In this document: piece after piece, positions 24,669 through 33,801 of the stretch
How the letters are laid out: the number at the start of each line of letters is the position of its first letter
Numbering within the stretch: the first letter of the stretch is position 1
Origin: Bacteroidota bacterium
Lineage (GTDB): Bacteria > Bacteroidota > Bacteroidia > UBA7662 > CANHCV01
DNA length: 55,299 bases
NCBI GenBank assembly: GCA_947459245.1
Contig: CANHCV010000010.1
Span: forward strand, 1 to 55,299
Direction of reading: 5' to 3'
The notes under the pieces: generated by a model
What the model was told of the DNA's origin: nothing
The model's input: the letters and a program-made list of their open reading frames with translations, nothing else
Database searches by the model: none
Program-made: the position numbers and the translations under genes

Positions 24669-27050
24669 ATGCTTCGCATTCATTTCATTTTATCACTTTC
24701 ATTCCTGGCTTTATTTTCAACTGCTCAAAATAAATCTTTTCATCAATGGGTGATTGCCCAAGACAATGAGGTGAGTTTCAATACTCCAACCCCGGTAAAC
24801 ACCCGCATTAATGGGTTTTCTGGAGATGAAGGTGGTTGCGCTACCATTTCGGATTCCGTTACCGGAAATCGTTTGTTTTTTAGTTTTGGAGGATCCATTT
24901 ACAATCGTAATAACTCCATCATGCCGAATGGCAACAGCATTAATGGAGGAGAAAGTGGATCACAACCGGTGGTTATTGTACCCAGTCCTCAAAGAAATGG
25001 CAAATACTATGTTTTCACGACAAAAAGTTATGCCTTCAACAACGGTCTATACTACTCGGTTGTGGATATGGCTTTGGACAATGGAAATGGAGATGTAGCT
25101 TCCGGTCAGAAAAACATTCCAGCTATTTCCACCCCCGTGGTCGAGAAGTTAACGGCTGTAATGATGTGCAACAATCGTGATTTTTACATCATCTCACACG
25201 AATTAGGAAGCAACCGCTTCATTTTTATTCCTGTTACTTCGACTGGTGTTGGAAGCCCCATCTACCTTTCTGCAGGATCAATTATCCCCAATACCGCCAA
25301 TGCTTCTCGAGGAGTGCTTAAAGTTTCTCCCGATAAACAGCGTTTGGTTTGTGTACAAAGTAACCCTACCAACAACGTAGTAGAGGTTTTCAACATCAAC
25401 CACGGTTCTACCCCTACCCTTTCCAACCCAATTTCCCTGTTTACTTTTGGTGGTGAATTTGGTGCATCGTTTTCTACCGACAACTCTAAATTGTACACCA
25501 GCACCTCCAAAGACACGACCATTGGTGGAAATAGCGCGGTTAAAAATCAAGTTATTCAATACGATCTAACATCCGGAAATTTCAGAACAGGTCAGGTTTT
25601 ATTTTCAAAAATCGACAATTTGCCGTTTTCGGTTCCTGGGTACTTTTGGTTTGGCGACATGAATATTGCTCCAAACGGGAAAATTTACATGACTTTTGGT
25701 CACAACGCTTACCTCATTGGCTTATCCAACATCAATGCACAAGTGAGTCAGGTAACCATTGATTCAAATTTAAGGGTTGGTAGTACCGTTCGAGCTGGAG
25801 TTCCAAATGTGCTTACCCACCTTTACAACCAGCCTCTTCAAGCAAAATTCACTTCCAACATCGTTTGTTTTAATTTCCCATTATCGTTCACCAATACTTC
25901 CTATACCAATTATACGAGCAGCTTATGGAATTTCGGCGATCCTGCTTCTGGAGCCAACAATATTTCCAATGCTCAAAATCCGTCTCACACCTACGTTACC
26001 CCAGGAAAATACAGGGTAACCTTAACCGTTTCTAACTCGTGTTCCGAATCGGCCACTTTCTCTGATAGTGTTGAGATTTTCAGGGCTCTTCCATTAGAAC
26101 TGGGGAACGACACCAGCATTTGCACTGGAAATTCGGTTACCTTCGACACTAAAATTGCAGGTGCTACTTATCAGTGGTACTTGTTACCCGATTTAACCAA
26201 TGCGATTGGGTCTTCGCAAACCATTTCAGCAAATCGCTCAGGCACCTATTTGGTTAACGTAAACACCTCTTCTTGCAACGGAACCGATAGCGTTAAATTG
26301 CAGGTAGATGTTTTAAAGCCCATCGTCTCTTTTCCCGATACCTCTTACTTCTGCGCAGATTCAACCTTATTCTTGGATGCTACGAACAAGGGCGCCAACG
26401 TTAATGCACAATATTCTTGGTCGAATGGCGCCACAACCGGAAAACTAGCTCCAACCGCCGCTCAGAAATACGTTGTAAAAGTAAATATTGGTGCTTGCGT
26501 AGCTACCGATTCAACCGTGGTTTTCCAAGATTCCCTGGCTAAAATCAGCGTTGCCGACCAATCGGCATGTCCAGGAGACCAAGTTCCGTTTCGAATTGAT
26601 CCAAACCCAGGAATTAGTGGGATTTTATGGAGTAATGGTGTAACCGGATATGCTGCCGTTTATTCAGACTCAGGAAACCACAGCGTTATCATTGCCTCTA
26701 AAACAGGATGCGTTCAACGCGATTCGTTCTATTTGCGTGGGAAATGTAAGCCATTCTTCAAAATGCCAACGGCATTTACTCCGAACGATGACGGATTCAA
26801 CGACACCATGAAAATTGTTTCTTCAGGAATTTCTGAACTTCAGTTTGAAGTTTACACCCGCCAAAATCAAATCGTTTTCTCAACGACTGATCCAAACATG
26901 GGTTGGGATGGGAATTACAAAGGAAAAACGTGCATGAGCGGTCGTTATTTTTGGAGAGCCTACTACAAAATCGATGTTTCTGATCCGAAAAGCATCATCG
27001 ATCGTCCTCAATTCCAAACACAAACTGGGATCATTACTTTGCTTCGTTAA
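24669..27050 (+). CDS. T9SS type B sorting (gliding-motility-associated C-terminal) domain protein with PKD domain
   Basis: 793 residues from ATG 24669, with signal peptide MLRIHFILSLSFLALFSTAQ. Residues about 30-380 read like a weak beta-propeller or WD40-like region. A PKD domain lies near 387-475 (SSLWNFGDPASG, PSHTYVTPGKYRVTLTV), then two or three Ig-like segments, then a CHU_C-type sorting tail (MPTAFTPNDDGFNDTMKI near 700). It is secreted by T9SS and probably surface-attached; ligand unknown. The ORF-track start at 24606 (TTG) lacks signal-peptide logic. Followed immediately by the acylase gene (TAA then GTG). Confidence 0.9.
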   Translation: MLRIHFILSLSFLALFSTAQNKSFHQWVIAQDNEVSFNTPTPVNTRINGFSGDEGGCATISDSVTGNRLFFSFGGSIYNRNNSIMPNGNSINGGESGSQPVVIVPSPQRNGKYYVFTTKSYAFNNGLYYSVVDMALDNGNGDVASGQKNIPAISTPVVEKLTAVMMCNNRDFYIISHELGSNRFIFIPVTSTGVGSPIYLSAGSIIPNTANASRGVLKVSPDKQRLVCVQSNPTNNVVEVFNINHGSTPTLSNPISLFTFGGEFGASFSTDNSKLYTSTSKDTTIGGNSAVKNQVIQYDLTSGNFRTGQVLFSKIDNLPFSVPGYFWFGDMNIAPNGKIYMTFGHNAYLIGLSNINAQVSQVTIDSNLRVGSTVRAGVPNVLTHLYNQPLQAKFTSNIVCFNFPLSFTNTSYTNYTSSLWNFGDPASGANNISNAQNPSHTYVTPGKYRVTLTVSNSCSESATFSDSVEIFRALPLELGNDTSICTGNSVTFDTKIAGATYQWYLLPDLTNAIGSSQTISANRSGTYLVNVNTSSCNGTDSVKLQVDVLKPIVSFPDTSYFCADSTLFLDATNKGANVNAQYSWSNGATTGKLAPTAAQKYVVKVNIGACVATDSTVVFQDSLAKISVADQSACPGDQVPFRIDPNPGISGILWSNGVTGYAAVYSDSGNHSVIIASKTGCVQRDSFYLRGKCKPFFKMPTAFTPNDDGFNDTMKIVSSGISELQFEVYTRQNQIVFSTTDPNMGWDGNYKGKTCMSGRYFWRAYYKIDVSDPKSIIDRPQFQTQTGIITLLR

Positions 27051-29342
27051 GTGAAAAAAATAGTTTTCTTCATTTCTGCAGCTGCCATTTGGTGGCTGCT
27101 TTTTTTTAGACTCGGCGAATCGCCTCGGTTGTTCAAGCTATTCATGTGGGCCGAGTCACCGCTTATCATCAAAATAACTTCTCCCGAAAAGCTTAACATT
27201 ATTAGCGAAACCAGCGGTAAAATTGAATTGAACGAGTTCGGAGTTCCACGAATTCAAGCTCAAAATGAAAATGACGCTGCGTATCTTTTGGGTTGGATGC
27301 ACGGATATGAACGCCGCTTTCAAATGGAAATGATCCGCAGAACCGTTCAGGGTACACTTTGCGAAGTTGTAGGAGAAAAAGCCCTTTCTTCAGATCTTTT
27401 TTGGAGAAGATTCCAATTTTCAAAAAAATGGAGAGCATGGTATGCTCAACAACCGAAGGCATTGAAATCTTATTTTCAAGCGTACGCCAAAGGAATCAAC
27501 GATCAATGGCAACAACAAAAAAACAGCGATAAACCCATTGAGTTTTTCATTTTAGATTTCGAACCGAACGAATTCCAAGAACAAGATTTGTTCTATTTGC
27601 TTCGGTACATGGATTATTCGTTGAATTACGATGAAGGAACTTTGGCCCTACAAGAAACTAAAAATCTGCTTCCCAAAGAAGTATTCGACTTGTTTTATCC
27701 CAAATCTCAACCCATTCAACATCCCGTTTTATCCAACCCTGTTTCCATCGAACATTTACATTCAAAGCAGGAGATGAATCAAACCATGGGATATTTCGCT
27801 CCGACCTCTGGGATAGATTGGATGGAACCATCGGGGAAAACGGAATCGGGATCCAACAATTGGGCCGTAGGGAAATGGAAAATGACCGAAGGCAATGCGG
27901 CCCTATCCAATGATCCCCATCTAAAATTGCAATTGCCCAACACCTGGTACGAAGCCATTGTGGAAACTCCATTGGGCAAAAAAGCTGGATTCACCCTTCC
28001 CGGCTCCCCCTTCATCATTAGCGGTAACAACGATTCCATTGCATGGGGAATTACCAATGCCACTTGGTCGTTAACCCACTTTTTTCCCGTTTCCCAAATT
28101 TCAAAAAATCGCGTTGCCATCAACCAAAAGGTTATCCCAACGCGATCTGAAAAAGAAATCATTGAAATTCGAGGGAATTCACCATTAGAAATTTCAGTTC
28201 AGCAGTGTAAATTTGGAATTATAGACACCCTTCGAGGCCAAAAATACCTCATTCAATGGATCGGAAATGCACCGGTAAAAGAAAGCAATGAAGCCCTCAC
28301 ATTTTGGGGATTGGAACACAGCAATTCGATTGAAGATGCAGAGAAAGCGCTTCAACACTATGGGCATCCGCCTCAAAATTTTGTTATCGCCGATCATTCT
28401 GGAAATGTGTTCCAAGCCACTTGCGGCTTCTTCGGTTCAACCTTTCCAACATTCCCCACGCCATGGATTAAAGCCCAAACGGTACTTAAGGAGAAAAACC
28501 CGACACGAGGATTTGTTTTTTCGGCTAATCAAGCACAATCCAGCCATTCCAGCATCCACGGAATATCGAACAGTTTTGCCCCGGAAGCCCGCGCGAAAGG
28601 AATCGAAAACGGATTGGGGAAACCTTCTTTAAGTCCACAAAATCTCATCGCTTTGCAAACCAAAACAGTGGATGAAGAATGGAGCGATTTTAAAGCTAGA
28701 TTCCTCTCTAAAATTCCTAGGAGCTATCCTGATTTGAAAAAAGAAATGACGAATTGGGATGGAGAAATGAGTGAATCATCGGTTCCAGCAGCCTTTTTTT
28801 CGGTTGTTCGAACTTTTTTGCACCGAGAATTGATTGCCACTTGTTTGGGAGATGTTCCATTCGCACCTCATTCGGATCATTTGAATGCGTTGCTTTTGCA
28901 ACATGAATGGGTCAAGGGGAAAAAACAACAAGAATCCGTTTCGAAAATTTGGGAGAAAAGCATGATTTTGGGGATTGATTCGTTGATTCGATTGAATGGG
29001 AAAAATTGGAGGAATTGGACGTACGGAAAAATCCACCAAGCTGACGTACAACACATCACCAAAATACCGGCGCTTGGTGCCGGAAAATGGGCCTTCAATG
29101 GTTCACCGAGAAGCGTAAATGTTTTGAGAATTGGAAAGGGAATTCACGGAGCATCCATGAGGAATACCGTAATTTTTAATCCATCAGGATTCATTCGATA
29201 CTCCATCAACTTTGGCGGCCAGAGTGGTAGATGCTTTTCTCCCCATTATATCGATCAAATTCAACCGTGGAGGGATGGATTGTACCGCAAACAAATCAGC
29301 TCAACCTTTAAATCAAGAATGGTTTATGAATTTCATCCTTAA
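27051..29342 (+). CDS. Penicillin acylase family protein (Ntn hydrolase)
   Basis: 763 residues, GTG start directly after the preceding stop, with an N-terminal membrane or signal segment. It is an Ntn-hydrolase of the penicillin/aculeacin acylase family: made as one chain and cut before the nucleophile, here Gly267-Ser268 in ESGSNNWAVG. Family landmarks: GVPRIQAQNENDAAYLLGWMHGYERRFQMEM, the SNDPHL calcium/oxyanion segment, and GSPFIISGNNDSIAWGITNA. Likely periplasmic amidase acting on an N-acyl substrate such as acyl-homoserine lactone or an acylated peptide; the real substrate cannot be read from sequence. It overlaps the next small membrane gene by 17 bases. Confidence 0.94.
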   Translation: MKKIVFFISAAAIWWLLFFRLGESPRLFKLFMWAESPLIIKITSPEKLNIISETSGKIELNEFGVPRIQAQNENDAAYLLGWMHGYERRFQMEMIRRTVQGTLCEVVGEKALSSDLFWRRFQFSKKWRAWYAQQPKALKSYFQAYAKGINDQWQQQKNSDKPIEFFILDFEPNEFQEQDLFYLLRYMDYSLNYDEGTLALQETKNLLPKEVFDLFYPKSQPIQHPVLSNPVSIEHLHSKQEMNQTMGYFAPTSGIDWMEPSGKTESGSNNWAVGKWKMTEGNAALSNDPHLKLQLPNTWYEAIVETPLGKKAGFTLPGSPFIISGNNDSIAWGITNATWSLTHFFPVSQISKNRVAINQKVIPTRSEKEIIEIRGNSPLEISVQQCKFGIIDTLRGQKYLIQWIGNAPVKESNEALTFWGLEHSNSIEDAEKALQHYGHPPQNFVIADHSGNVFQATCGFFGSTFPTFPTPWIKAQTVLKEKNPTRGFVFSANQAQSSHSSIHGISNSFAPEARAKGIENGLGKPSLSPQNLIALQTKTVDEEWSDFKARFLSKIPRSYPDLKKEMTNWDGEMSESSVPAAFFSVVRTFLHRELIATCLGDVPFAPHSDHLNALLLQHEWVKGKKQQESVSKIWEKSMILGIDSLIRLNGKNWRNWTYGKIHQADVQHITKIPALGAGKWAFNGSPRSVNVLRIGKGIHGASMRNTVIFNPSGFIRYSINFGGQSGRCFSPHYIDQIQPWRDGLYRKQISSTFKSRMVYEFHP

Positions 29343-29688
29343 ACACCGGGTTTTTATGTTTTGGCTGATCCAAATTCTAATTTTTGCTTCGGTTTATCAA
29401 TTCTTTCCTTCTTGGATAACCACGCTCGTTGCTGCAATTCTTGCAGGAGTTCTTCGTACCAATCCGTGGAGTTGGTGGAAAACCCCACTGGCTCATGTTT
29501 TGGGTTTAGTTCTCGGGGCTACCCATGATCATTTATGGAACGTTGCCGAAGTGGTTGCCTCCATTGTTGGGATGCCCTACCCTTCCCTTTACATTGCTAC
29601 GGTTGTTGTGATAACCACGTTGGTTGTTTCGTTAACCTCGCATGCCGTTTGGCTTTGGATGCCTCATCGAAAGGAGAAAGAATCGTGA
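29326..29688 (+). CDS. Small hypothetical membrane protein
   Basis: 120 residues from ATG 29326; the ORF-track start lies inside the acylase. Hydrophobic helices are seen at about 9-25, 29-44, 55-68 and 88-108, with a basic C-terminus. I do not recognise a family. It overlaps both neighbours (17 bases with the acylase, 4 bases with the lipoprotein), so these three genes look translationally coupled. A chaperone or anchor role for the acylase would be speculation. Confidence 0.75.
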   Translation: MNFILKHRVFMFWLIQILIFASVYQFFPSWITTLVAAILAGVLRTNPWSWWKTPLAHVLGLVLGATHDHLWNVAEVVASIVGMPYPSLYIATVVVITTLVVSLTSHAVWLWMPHRKEKES

Positions 29689-29825
29689 GAAAGCTATTGA
29701 TTTTCATCTTGATGGCTGGAATGTTGGCAGGATGTGCCAGTACCCACAAAGGAAAAAGCGCCAAAAAGAAGAACGATTGTGGGTGCCCAACGTTCTCCGG
29801 TCAACCTCAAAAAAAGCGCCGCTAG
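29685..29825 (+). CDS. Small lipoprotein, 46 residues
   Basis: A GTG start overlapping the preceding stop (GTGA) gives RKLLIFILMAGMLAGC, a clear lipobox with Cys16, followed by a lysine-rich stretch, a CGCP motif, and a basic end (QKKRR). The ORF track shows this frame only with a wrong upstream start (29535). The mature part is about 31 residues. Function is unknown; the two cysteines two residues apart could bind metal or form a disulfide. It ends just before the feoAB promoter. Confidence 0.75.
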   Translation: MRKLLIFILMAGMLAGCASTHKGKSAKKKNDCGCPTFSGQPQKKRR

Positions 29826-29830
29826 GGAAA

Positions 29831-29867
29831 AATTATTTAGAAAGTTTCCAAATAATTCCGACTTTTG
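29831..29867 (+). promoter_or_regulatory. feoAB promoter overlapped by a 27-bp near-perfect palindrome (probable metal-regulator operator)
   Basis: AATTATTTAGAAA (29831-29843), a central G, then TTTCCAAATAATT (29845-29857): 13-bp arms with one mismatch. The promoter element GACTTTTG (29860-29867) follows, with TTAG (29837-29840) at the -33 distance inside the palindrome. A repressor bound here would cover the promoter. The location directly before feoA suggests an iron-responsive Fur or DtxR family protein; the protein identity is inference. Confidence 0.7.
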
Positions 29868-29871
29868 CAAC

Positions 29872-30102
29872 ATGAAATTAACCGATTTAAAAATGGGTCA
29901 AAAGGCAACCATTGTGAGCATTGATGACGCTATTTTTTCAAATCGTTTATTGGAGATGGGGTGCCTTCCCGGAGAAGAATTGGAGGTGATCCATTGTGCT
30001 CCTTATGGTGATCCCATTGCCATTAAAATTCTCGGTTATTCCTTGGCTCTTCGCAAGTCGGAAGCAGAAACGATTGAAGTATTACCAACCGAATTGGCAT
30101 GA
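29872..30102 (+). CDS. feoA: Ferrous iron transport protein A
   Basis: 76 residues from ATG 29872; the ORF-track start at 29734 is inside the lipoprotein gene. SH3-like FeoA fold: LKMGQKATIVSI, NRLLEMGCLPGEELEVI, and GYSLALRKSEAETIEV at the end are the three family segments. FeoA assists FeoB at its cytosolic domain. The stop overlaps feoB (ATGA). The start codon is four bases after a promoter element, so the mRNA may be leaderless. Confidence 0.95.
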   Translation: MKLTDLKMGQKATIVSIDDAIFSNRLLEMGCLPGEELEVIHCAPYGDPIAIKILGYSLALRKSEAETIEVLPTELA

Positions 30103-32057
30103 AAAAGATTGCTTTGGTTGGAAATCCCAATTGCGGAAAAACTTCCATTTTCAACATATTAACCGGATTAAAACAAAAGGTTGGCAATTATCCAGGTGTA
30201 ACGGTTGAAAAGAAAACCGGAACGTTTTCCGCCCAAGGAGAATCGTACACCTTGGAAGATTTACCTGGTTTATACAGCTTGCATCCATCCTCTCCCGACG
30301 AGGAAATCACCACCCGCAGTTTACTGGAGGAAACTCCCCATGTGGTTATGATTGTGGGTGATGCCACCACCATGAAGCGAAATCTTCTTCTCATAACCCA
30401 GGCCATCGATTTAGGCATTCCTTCCATGTTGGTGCTCACCATGGCCGACGTTGCCGAAAAAGAGGGAATTGTGATCGATACCGATCGAATGGAGGAACTC
30501 CTTGGTATTCCAGTGGTGCTCATGAATGCACGTCAATCGGATTCGCTTTTGTGGTTAAAAAACACCATCAAACAAGCTAAAATTGGGAAAATTCGCATAT
30601 CCTCCTGCGGAGATCAGACCACTTACCGCGATTTTCTTAAAAGTTCTTTGGAAGATAACGGAGAAGAAACCCGCAAAGCCAAATCGCTTGAAGTTCTCGA
30701 TCGGTATAAAATCATTGCTGGATTAATCAAAAAAATTGAAAAACACCAAGAAGTAACAAGAAGAATTAAGTCATCCACCTTAGACCGATGGATCCTTCAT
30801 CCTTTCTGGGGGTATGTAATTTTTATTTTGATTTTCTTCCTTCAATTTCAATTGATCTTCTCGGTTTCGAGTTACCCAATGGACTGGATTGAAACAGGGT
30901 TTTCGTTGGTTTCGGATAAAATCAGTGATTTATTACCCAATACTTGGTGGAGTGATTTAATCACGAACGGATTGTTAAGCGGAATTGGGGGCATCGTTGT
31001 CTTTGTTCCTCAAATTGCCTTGCTGTTTTTCTTTCTGAGCATCTTGGAAGAAAGCGGTTACATGGCTCGAGTAAGTTTTCTTTTGGATCGCACCCTTCGT
31101 CGTTTCGGGTTAAATGGAAAATCCATTGTTCCGCTTTCAAGTGGGATGGCATGTGCGGTTCCGGCCATCATGAGTACGAGAAATATCGGGAGTTGGAAAG
31201 AGCGGATCATTACCATTTTGGTTACCCCTCTGATGAGTTGTTCAGCTCGTTTGCCGGTTTACACCGTTTTGATTGGACTTTTTTCCCAAACGGAAGAACA
31301 ATCATGGTGGATTTTCGACTATCGTGGCATGATGCTTACGCTTTTTTATTTGTTGGGAATTGTTGCCTCATTATTGATGGCTTGGGTATTTCATTTTTTT
31401 ATTAAGGACCGAAGCATATCGTTTTTTATTTTAGAATTGCCCATTTTTCAAAAACCGAGGTGGAAAAACGTATTTCAAAATGTTTTCGACAAATCGATGA
31501 GTTTTGTTGGTGGAGCAGGAAAAGTGATTTTATTGATTTCGTTAATTCTGTGGGTTTTGCAAAGTTTTGGGCCGAGCGACCGCTTCCAAGAACTGAAAAA
31601 CACAACGGCCAAAAATGAACAACAGGCCCTGCAAATTGCCAAAGAAAAATTAGAACTCTCGTACGCAGGGCAATTGGGGAAATCCATCGAACCCATCATT
31701 CAACCGCTCGGTTTTGATTGGAAAATTGGGATCAGCCTCATCACCTCTTTTGCGGCTCGTGAAGTGTTTGTTGGAACCATGAGTACCATTTATGCATTGG
31801 AAGAAACCGATCATGCCGAGAAATCACTCACCGAGCAACTTCGAAATGAAATCAATCCCGTAACCGGGAAACGGGTGTATTCGGAAGCAACCGTGTGGTC
31901 TTTGCTCATTTTCTACGCTTTCGCTATGCAATGCATGAGCACCCTAGCGGTTACGAAAAAAGAAACCAATTCTTGGAAATGGCCCCTCATTCAACTCGGG
32001 TATTTAACGGCTTTGGCGTACCTTAGTTCTTTATTGGTTTACCAATGGCTAGCATAA
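30099..32057 (+). CDS. feoB: Ferrous iron transporter FeoB
   Basis: 652 residues. The N-terminal G domain has G1 GNPNCGKTS (8-16), G2 around YPGVTVEKK, and G3 DLPGLYSL; G4 is LTMAD rather than the usual NxxD. The membrane part carries the two Gate motifs (GYMARVSFLLDRTLRRFGLNGKSIVPLSSGMACAVPAIMSTR region and SCSARLPVYTVLIGLF) and CMSTLAVTKKE near the end. It imports Fe(II) across the inner membrane. Somewhat shorter than E. coli FeoB (773). It overlaps the SprT-like gene by 13 bases. Confidence 0.97.
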   Translation: MKKIALVGNPNCGKTSIFNILTGLKQKVGNYPGVTVEKKTGTFSAQGESYTLEDLPGLYSLHPSSPDEEITTRSLLEETPHVVMIVGDATTMKRNLLLITQAIDLGIPSMLVLTMADVAEKEGIVIDTDRMEELLGIPVVLMNARQSDSLLWLKNTIKQAKIGKIRISSCGDQTTYRDFLKSSLEDNGEETRKAKSLEVLDRYKIIAGLIKKIEKHQEVTRRIKSSTLDRWILHPFWGYVIFILIFFLQFQLIFSVSSYPMDWIETGFSLVSDKISDLLPNTWWSDLITNGLLSGIGGIVVFVPQIALLFFFLSILEESGYMARVSFLLDRTLRRFGLNGKSIVPLSSGMACAVPAIMSTRNIGSWKERIITILVTPLMSCSARLPVYTVLIGLFSQTEEQSWWIFDYRGMMLTLFYLLGIVASLLMAWVFHFFIKDRSISFFILELPIFQKPRWKNVFQNVFDKSMSFVGGAGKVILLISLILWVLQSFGPSDRFQELKNTTAKNEQQALQIAKEKLELSYAGQLGKSIEPIIQPLGFDWKIGISLITSFAAREVFVGTMSTIYALEETDHAEKSLTEQLRNEINPVTGKRVYSEATVWSLLIFYAFAMQCMSTLAVTKKETNSWKWPLIQLGYLTALAYLSSLLVYQWLA

Positions 32058-32680
32058 GCATCGAAAAACTGCGAAAAGGATTATCGCCCTATCTTCCTCC
32101 CATAACCATTGAACCCCTCGTAAAACTCATTTACGACCACCAAATTTCCATTCGAATTACCAAGGAACGAAGCACCAAATTGGGCGATTATCGACCGCCA
32201 TTCAACGGAAAGGGCCATCAAATTTCCATCAATGGAACTTTAAATTCTTACCAATTCTTGGTCACTCTTCTGCACGAAATTGCACACTGTTTCACTTTCA
32301 TTCAGTTTAAGAATTCGGTTCCACCCCACGGGCAAGAATGGAAAAACCAATTCAAAATCATGTTGGAGCCCTTCATCAAACACCACATTTTTCCCCACGA
32401 CATTGAATTGGCTTTGCAGAAACATTTGAAAAGCGTCAAAGCATCCAGCTGTTCCGATCCACACCTTTTAATGGTCTTAAAATCTTACGACGAACGAAAA
32501 GAAGATCATCCATTTGTTCATTTGGAATCGCTCCCAATTCATTCCAAATTTGAATTCCGAGATAAAATTTACGAAAAAGGAGAAAAAAGACGCACCAGAA
32601 TCGTTTGTACCGAACAATCATCAGGCAAACAGTTTCTTTTCCATCCAATAGCCGAGGTAATCCCTATTTTTGCACCATGA
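32045..32680 (+). CDS. SprT-like domain metalloprotease
   Basis: 211 residues. The zinc motif HEIAH (in TLLHEIAHCF, near residue 80) lies in a SprT-like context, with a second part NGKGHQISING upstream and GQEWKNQFKIML downstream that supplies the third zinc ligand region. The C-terminal part lacks the cysteine zinc ribbon of Spartan/SprT. Related proteins degrade DNA-protein crosslinks in eukaryotes; the bacterial role is unclear. It overlaps feoB and the GT4 gene (ATGA), so it is part of the iron operon transcript by position only. Confidence 0.88.
   Translation: MASISIEKLRKGLSPYLPPITIEPLVKLIYDHQISIRITKERSTKLGDYRPPFNGKGHQISINGTLNSYQFLVTLLHEIAHCFTFIQFKNSVPPHGQEWKNQFKIMLEPFIKHHIFPHDIELALQKHLKSVKASSCSDPHLLMVLKSYDERKEDHPFVHLESLPIHSKFEFRDKIYEKGEKRRTRIVCTEQSSGKQFLFHPIAEVIPIFAP
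32665..32672 (+). promoter_or_regulatory. Internal promoter element before the GT4 gene
   Basis: TATTTTTG followed by CACC and then the ATG at 32677; it lies inside the SprT-like coding region. Same spacing as at ltaE, feoA and the OstA-like gene. Confidence 0.45.
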
Positions 32681-33801
32681 AAATTCTGATTCTTTCTTCC
32701 GAATTTCCACCCAACGTTGGCGGAATTGGGAATCACGGTTATAACGTAGCCTTGAATTTGTCGAAAAACGGACATGAGATTCTGGTTATTGCAGATTCGT
32801 TGACGCAGACGAAAGAAAATCTAAGGGAATTTGAGCAGCTACAACCATTTCAAATTCAGTGGATCCCCAGGAGTCCCTTCGTTATTTTAACCTATCTCCA
32901 TCGAATTTTCAAAGCAATTCAGCACCAAAAAAATTACGATGTTATTCTTTGCAGTGGCAAATTTTCACTTTGGACGGGCGCACTTCTTCACCTAATAAAA
33001 GGACGAAAGGCCCTTTTTGCGGTGGTGCATGGAAGCGAATTGGATTTGAAAAACAAGTGGCTAAAGAAATTAACCACCTGGAGTTTGTCAAAAATGGCAG
33101 AAATCATTTCGGTTTCTCGGTATACAGCTCAATTCATCCCTCAAAACATTCAAAATCAGAAACCCATCACCATCGTTCCCAATGGCATTACTTCGGATGA
33201 ATTTCAATTTGAGCTTCAACAGCCGCAGAAGAAACTCATGGGAAATCCTTCCATCATTACCCTCGGAAATGTTAGTCAGCGAAAGGGACAGATGAATGTC
33301 ATTCAGGCACTTCCGATGCTATTGCAACGCTTTCCGTCCATTCATTACCACATTGTAGGCAAACCATCGGAACGCAGTAGCATGGAGAAAAAGGCTCAGG
33401 AATTGGGAGTTGCCTCTCATCTTACATTTCATGGCATGGTGTCGAGAGAAGAGCTCATGGAAAAATTACACGGAAGCGATATCAAAGCCATGCTCAGCGA
33501 TCATACCCCAAGCGGAAGTTTCGAAGGTTTCGGAATTGCAGTATTGGAAGCGAATATTTTTGGAGTACCTGCCATAGGAAGCAGCAATTCAGGCATCGCA
33601 GATGCCATCGATCAAGGGAAAACCGGATTTTTAATCGATCAAAAAAACAGTTCTGAATTGGCTGAAGCCATCGAGGAAATCATGACTCATTATTCCGATT
33701 TTTCAACTTCTGCCCGCGATTGGGCAAAAAAGCACGATTGGTCGACCCTGATTCAATCGTATGAAGCCATTGCGTTGAGAACTGCCTCCAGGGACAAATA
33801 G
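32677..33801 (+). CDS. Glycosyltransferase family 4 protein
   Basis: 374 residues from ATG 32677 (ATGA overlap with the SprT-like stop); the ORF-track start is in the previous gene. GT-B fold: N-terminal SSEFPPNVGGIGNHGYNVA glycine loop, then VPNGI, LGNVSQRKG and the C-terminal nucleotide-sugar motif SGSFEGFGIAVLEANIFGVPAIGS (E-x7-E type retaining enzyme). Acceptor and sugar are unknown; cell-surface glycan or LPS synthesis is likely. Its 3' end overlaps the convergent GT9 gene by 49 bases. Confidence 0.93.
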   Translation: MKILILSSEFPPNVGGIGNHGYNVALNLSKNGHEILVIADSLTQTKENLREFEQLQPFQIQWIPRSPFVILTYLHRIFKAIQHQKNYDVILCSGKFSLWTGALLHLIKGRKALFAVVHGSELDLKNKWLKKLTTWSLSKMAEIISVSRYTAQFIPQNIQNQKPITIVPNGITSDEFQFELQQPQKKLMGNPSIITLGNVSQRKGQMNVIQALPMLLQRFPSIHYHIVGKPSERSSMEKKAQELGVASHLTFHGMVSREELMEKLHGSDIKAMLSDHTPSGSFEGFGIAVLEANIFGVPAIGSSNSGIADAIDQGKTGFLIDQKNSSELAEAIEEIMTHYSDFSTSARDWAKKHDWSTLIQSYEAIALRTASRDK

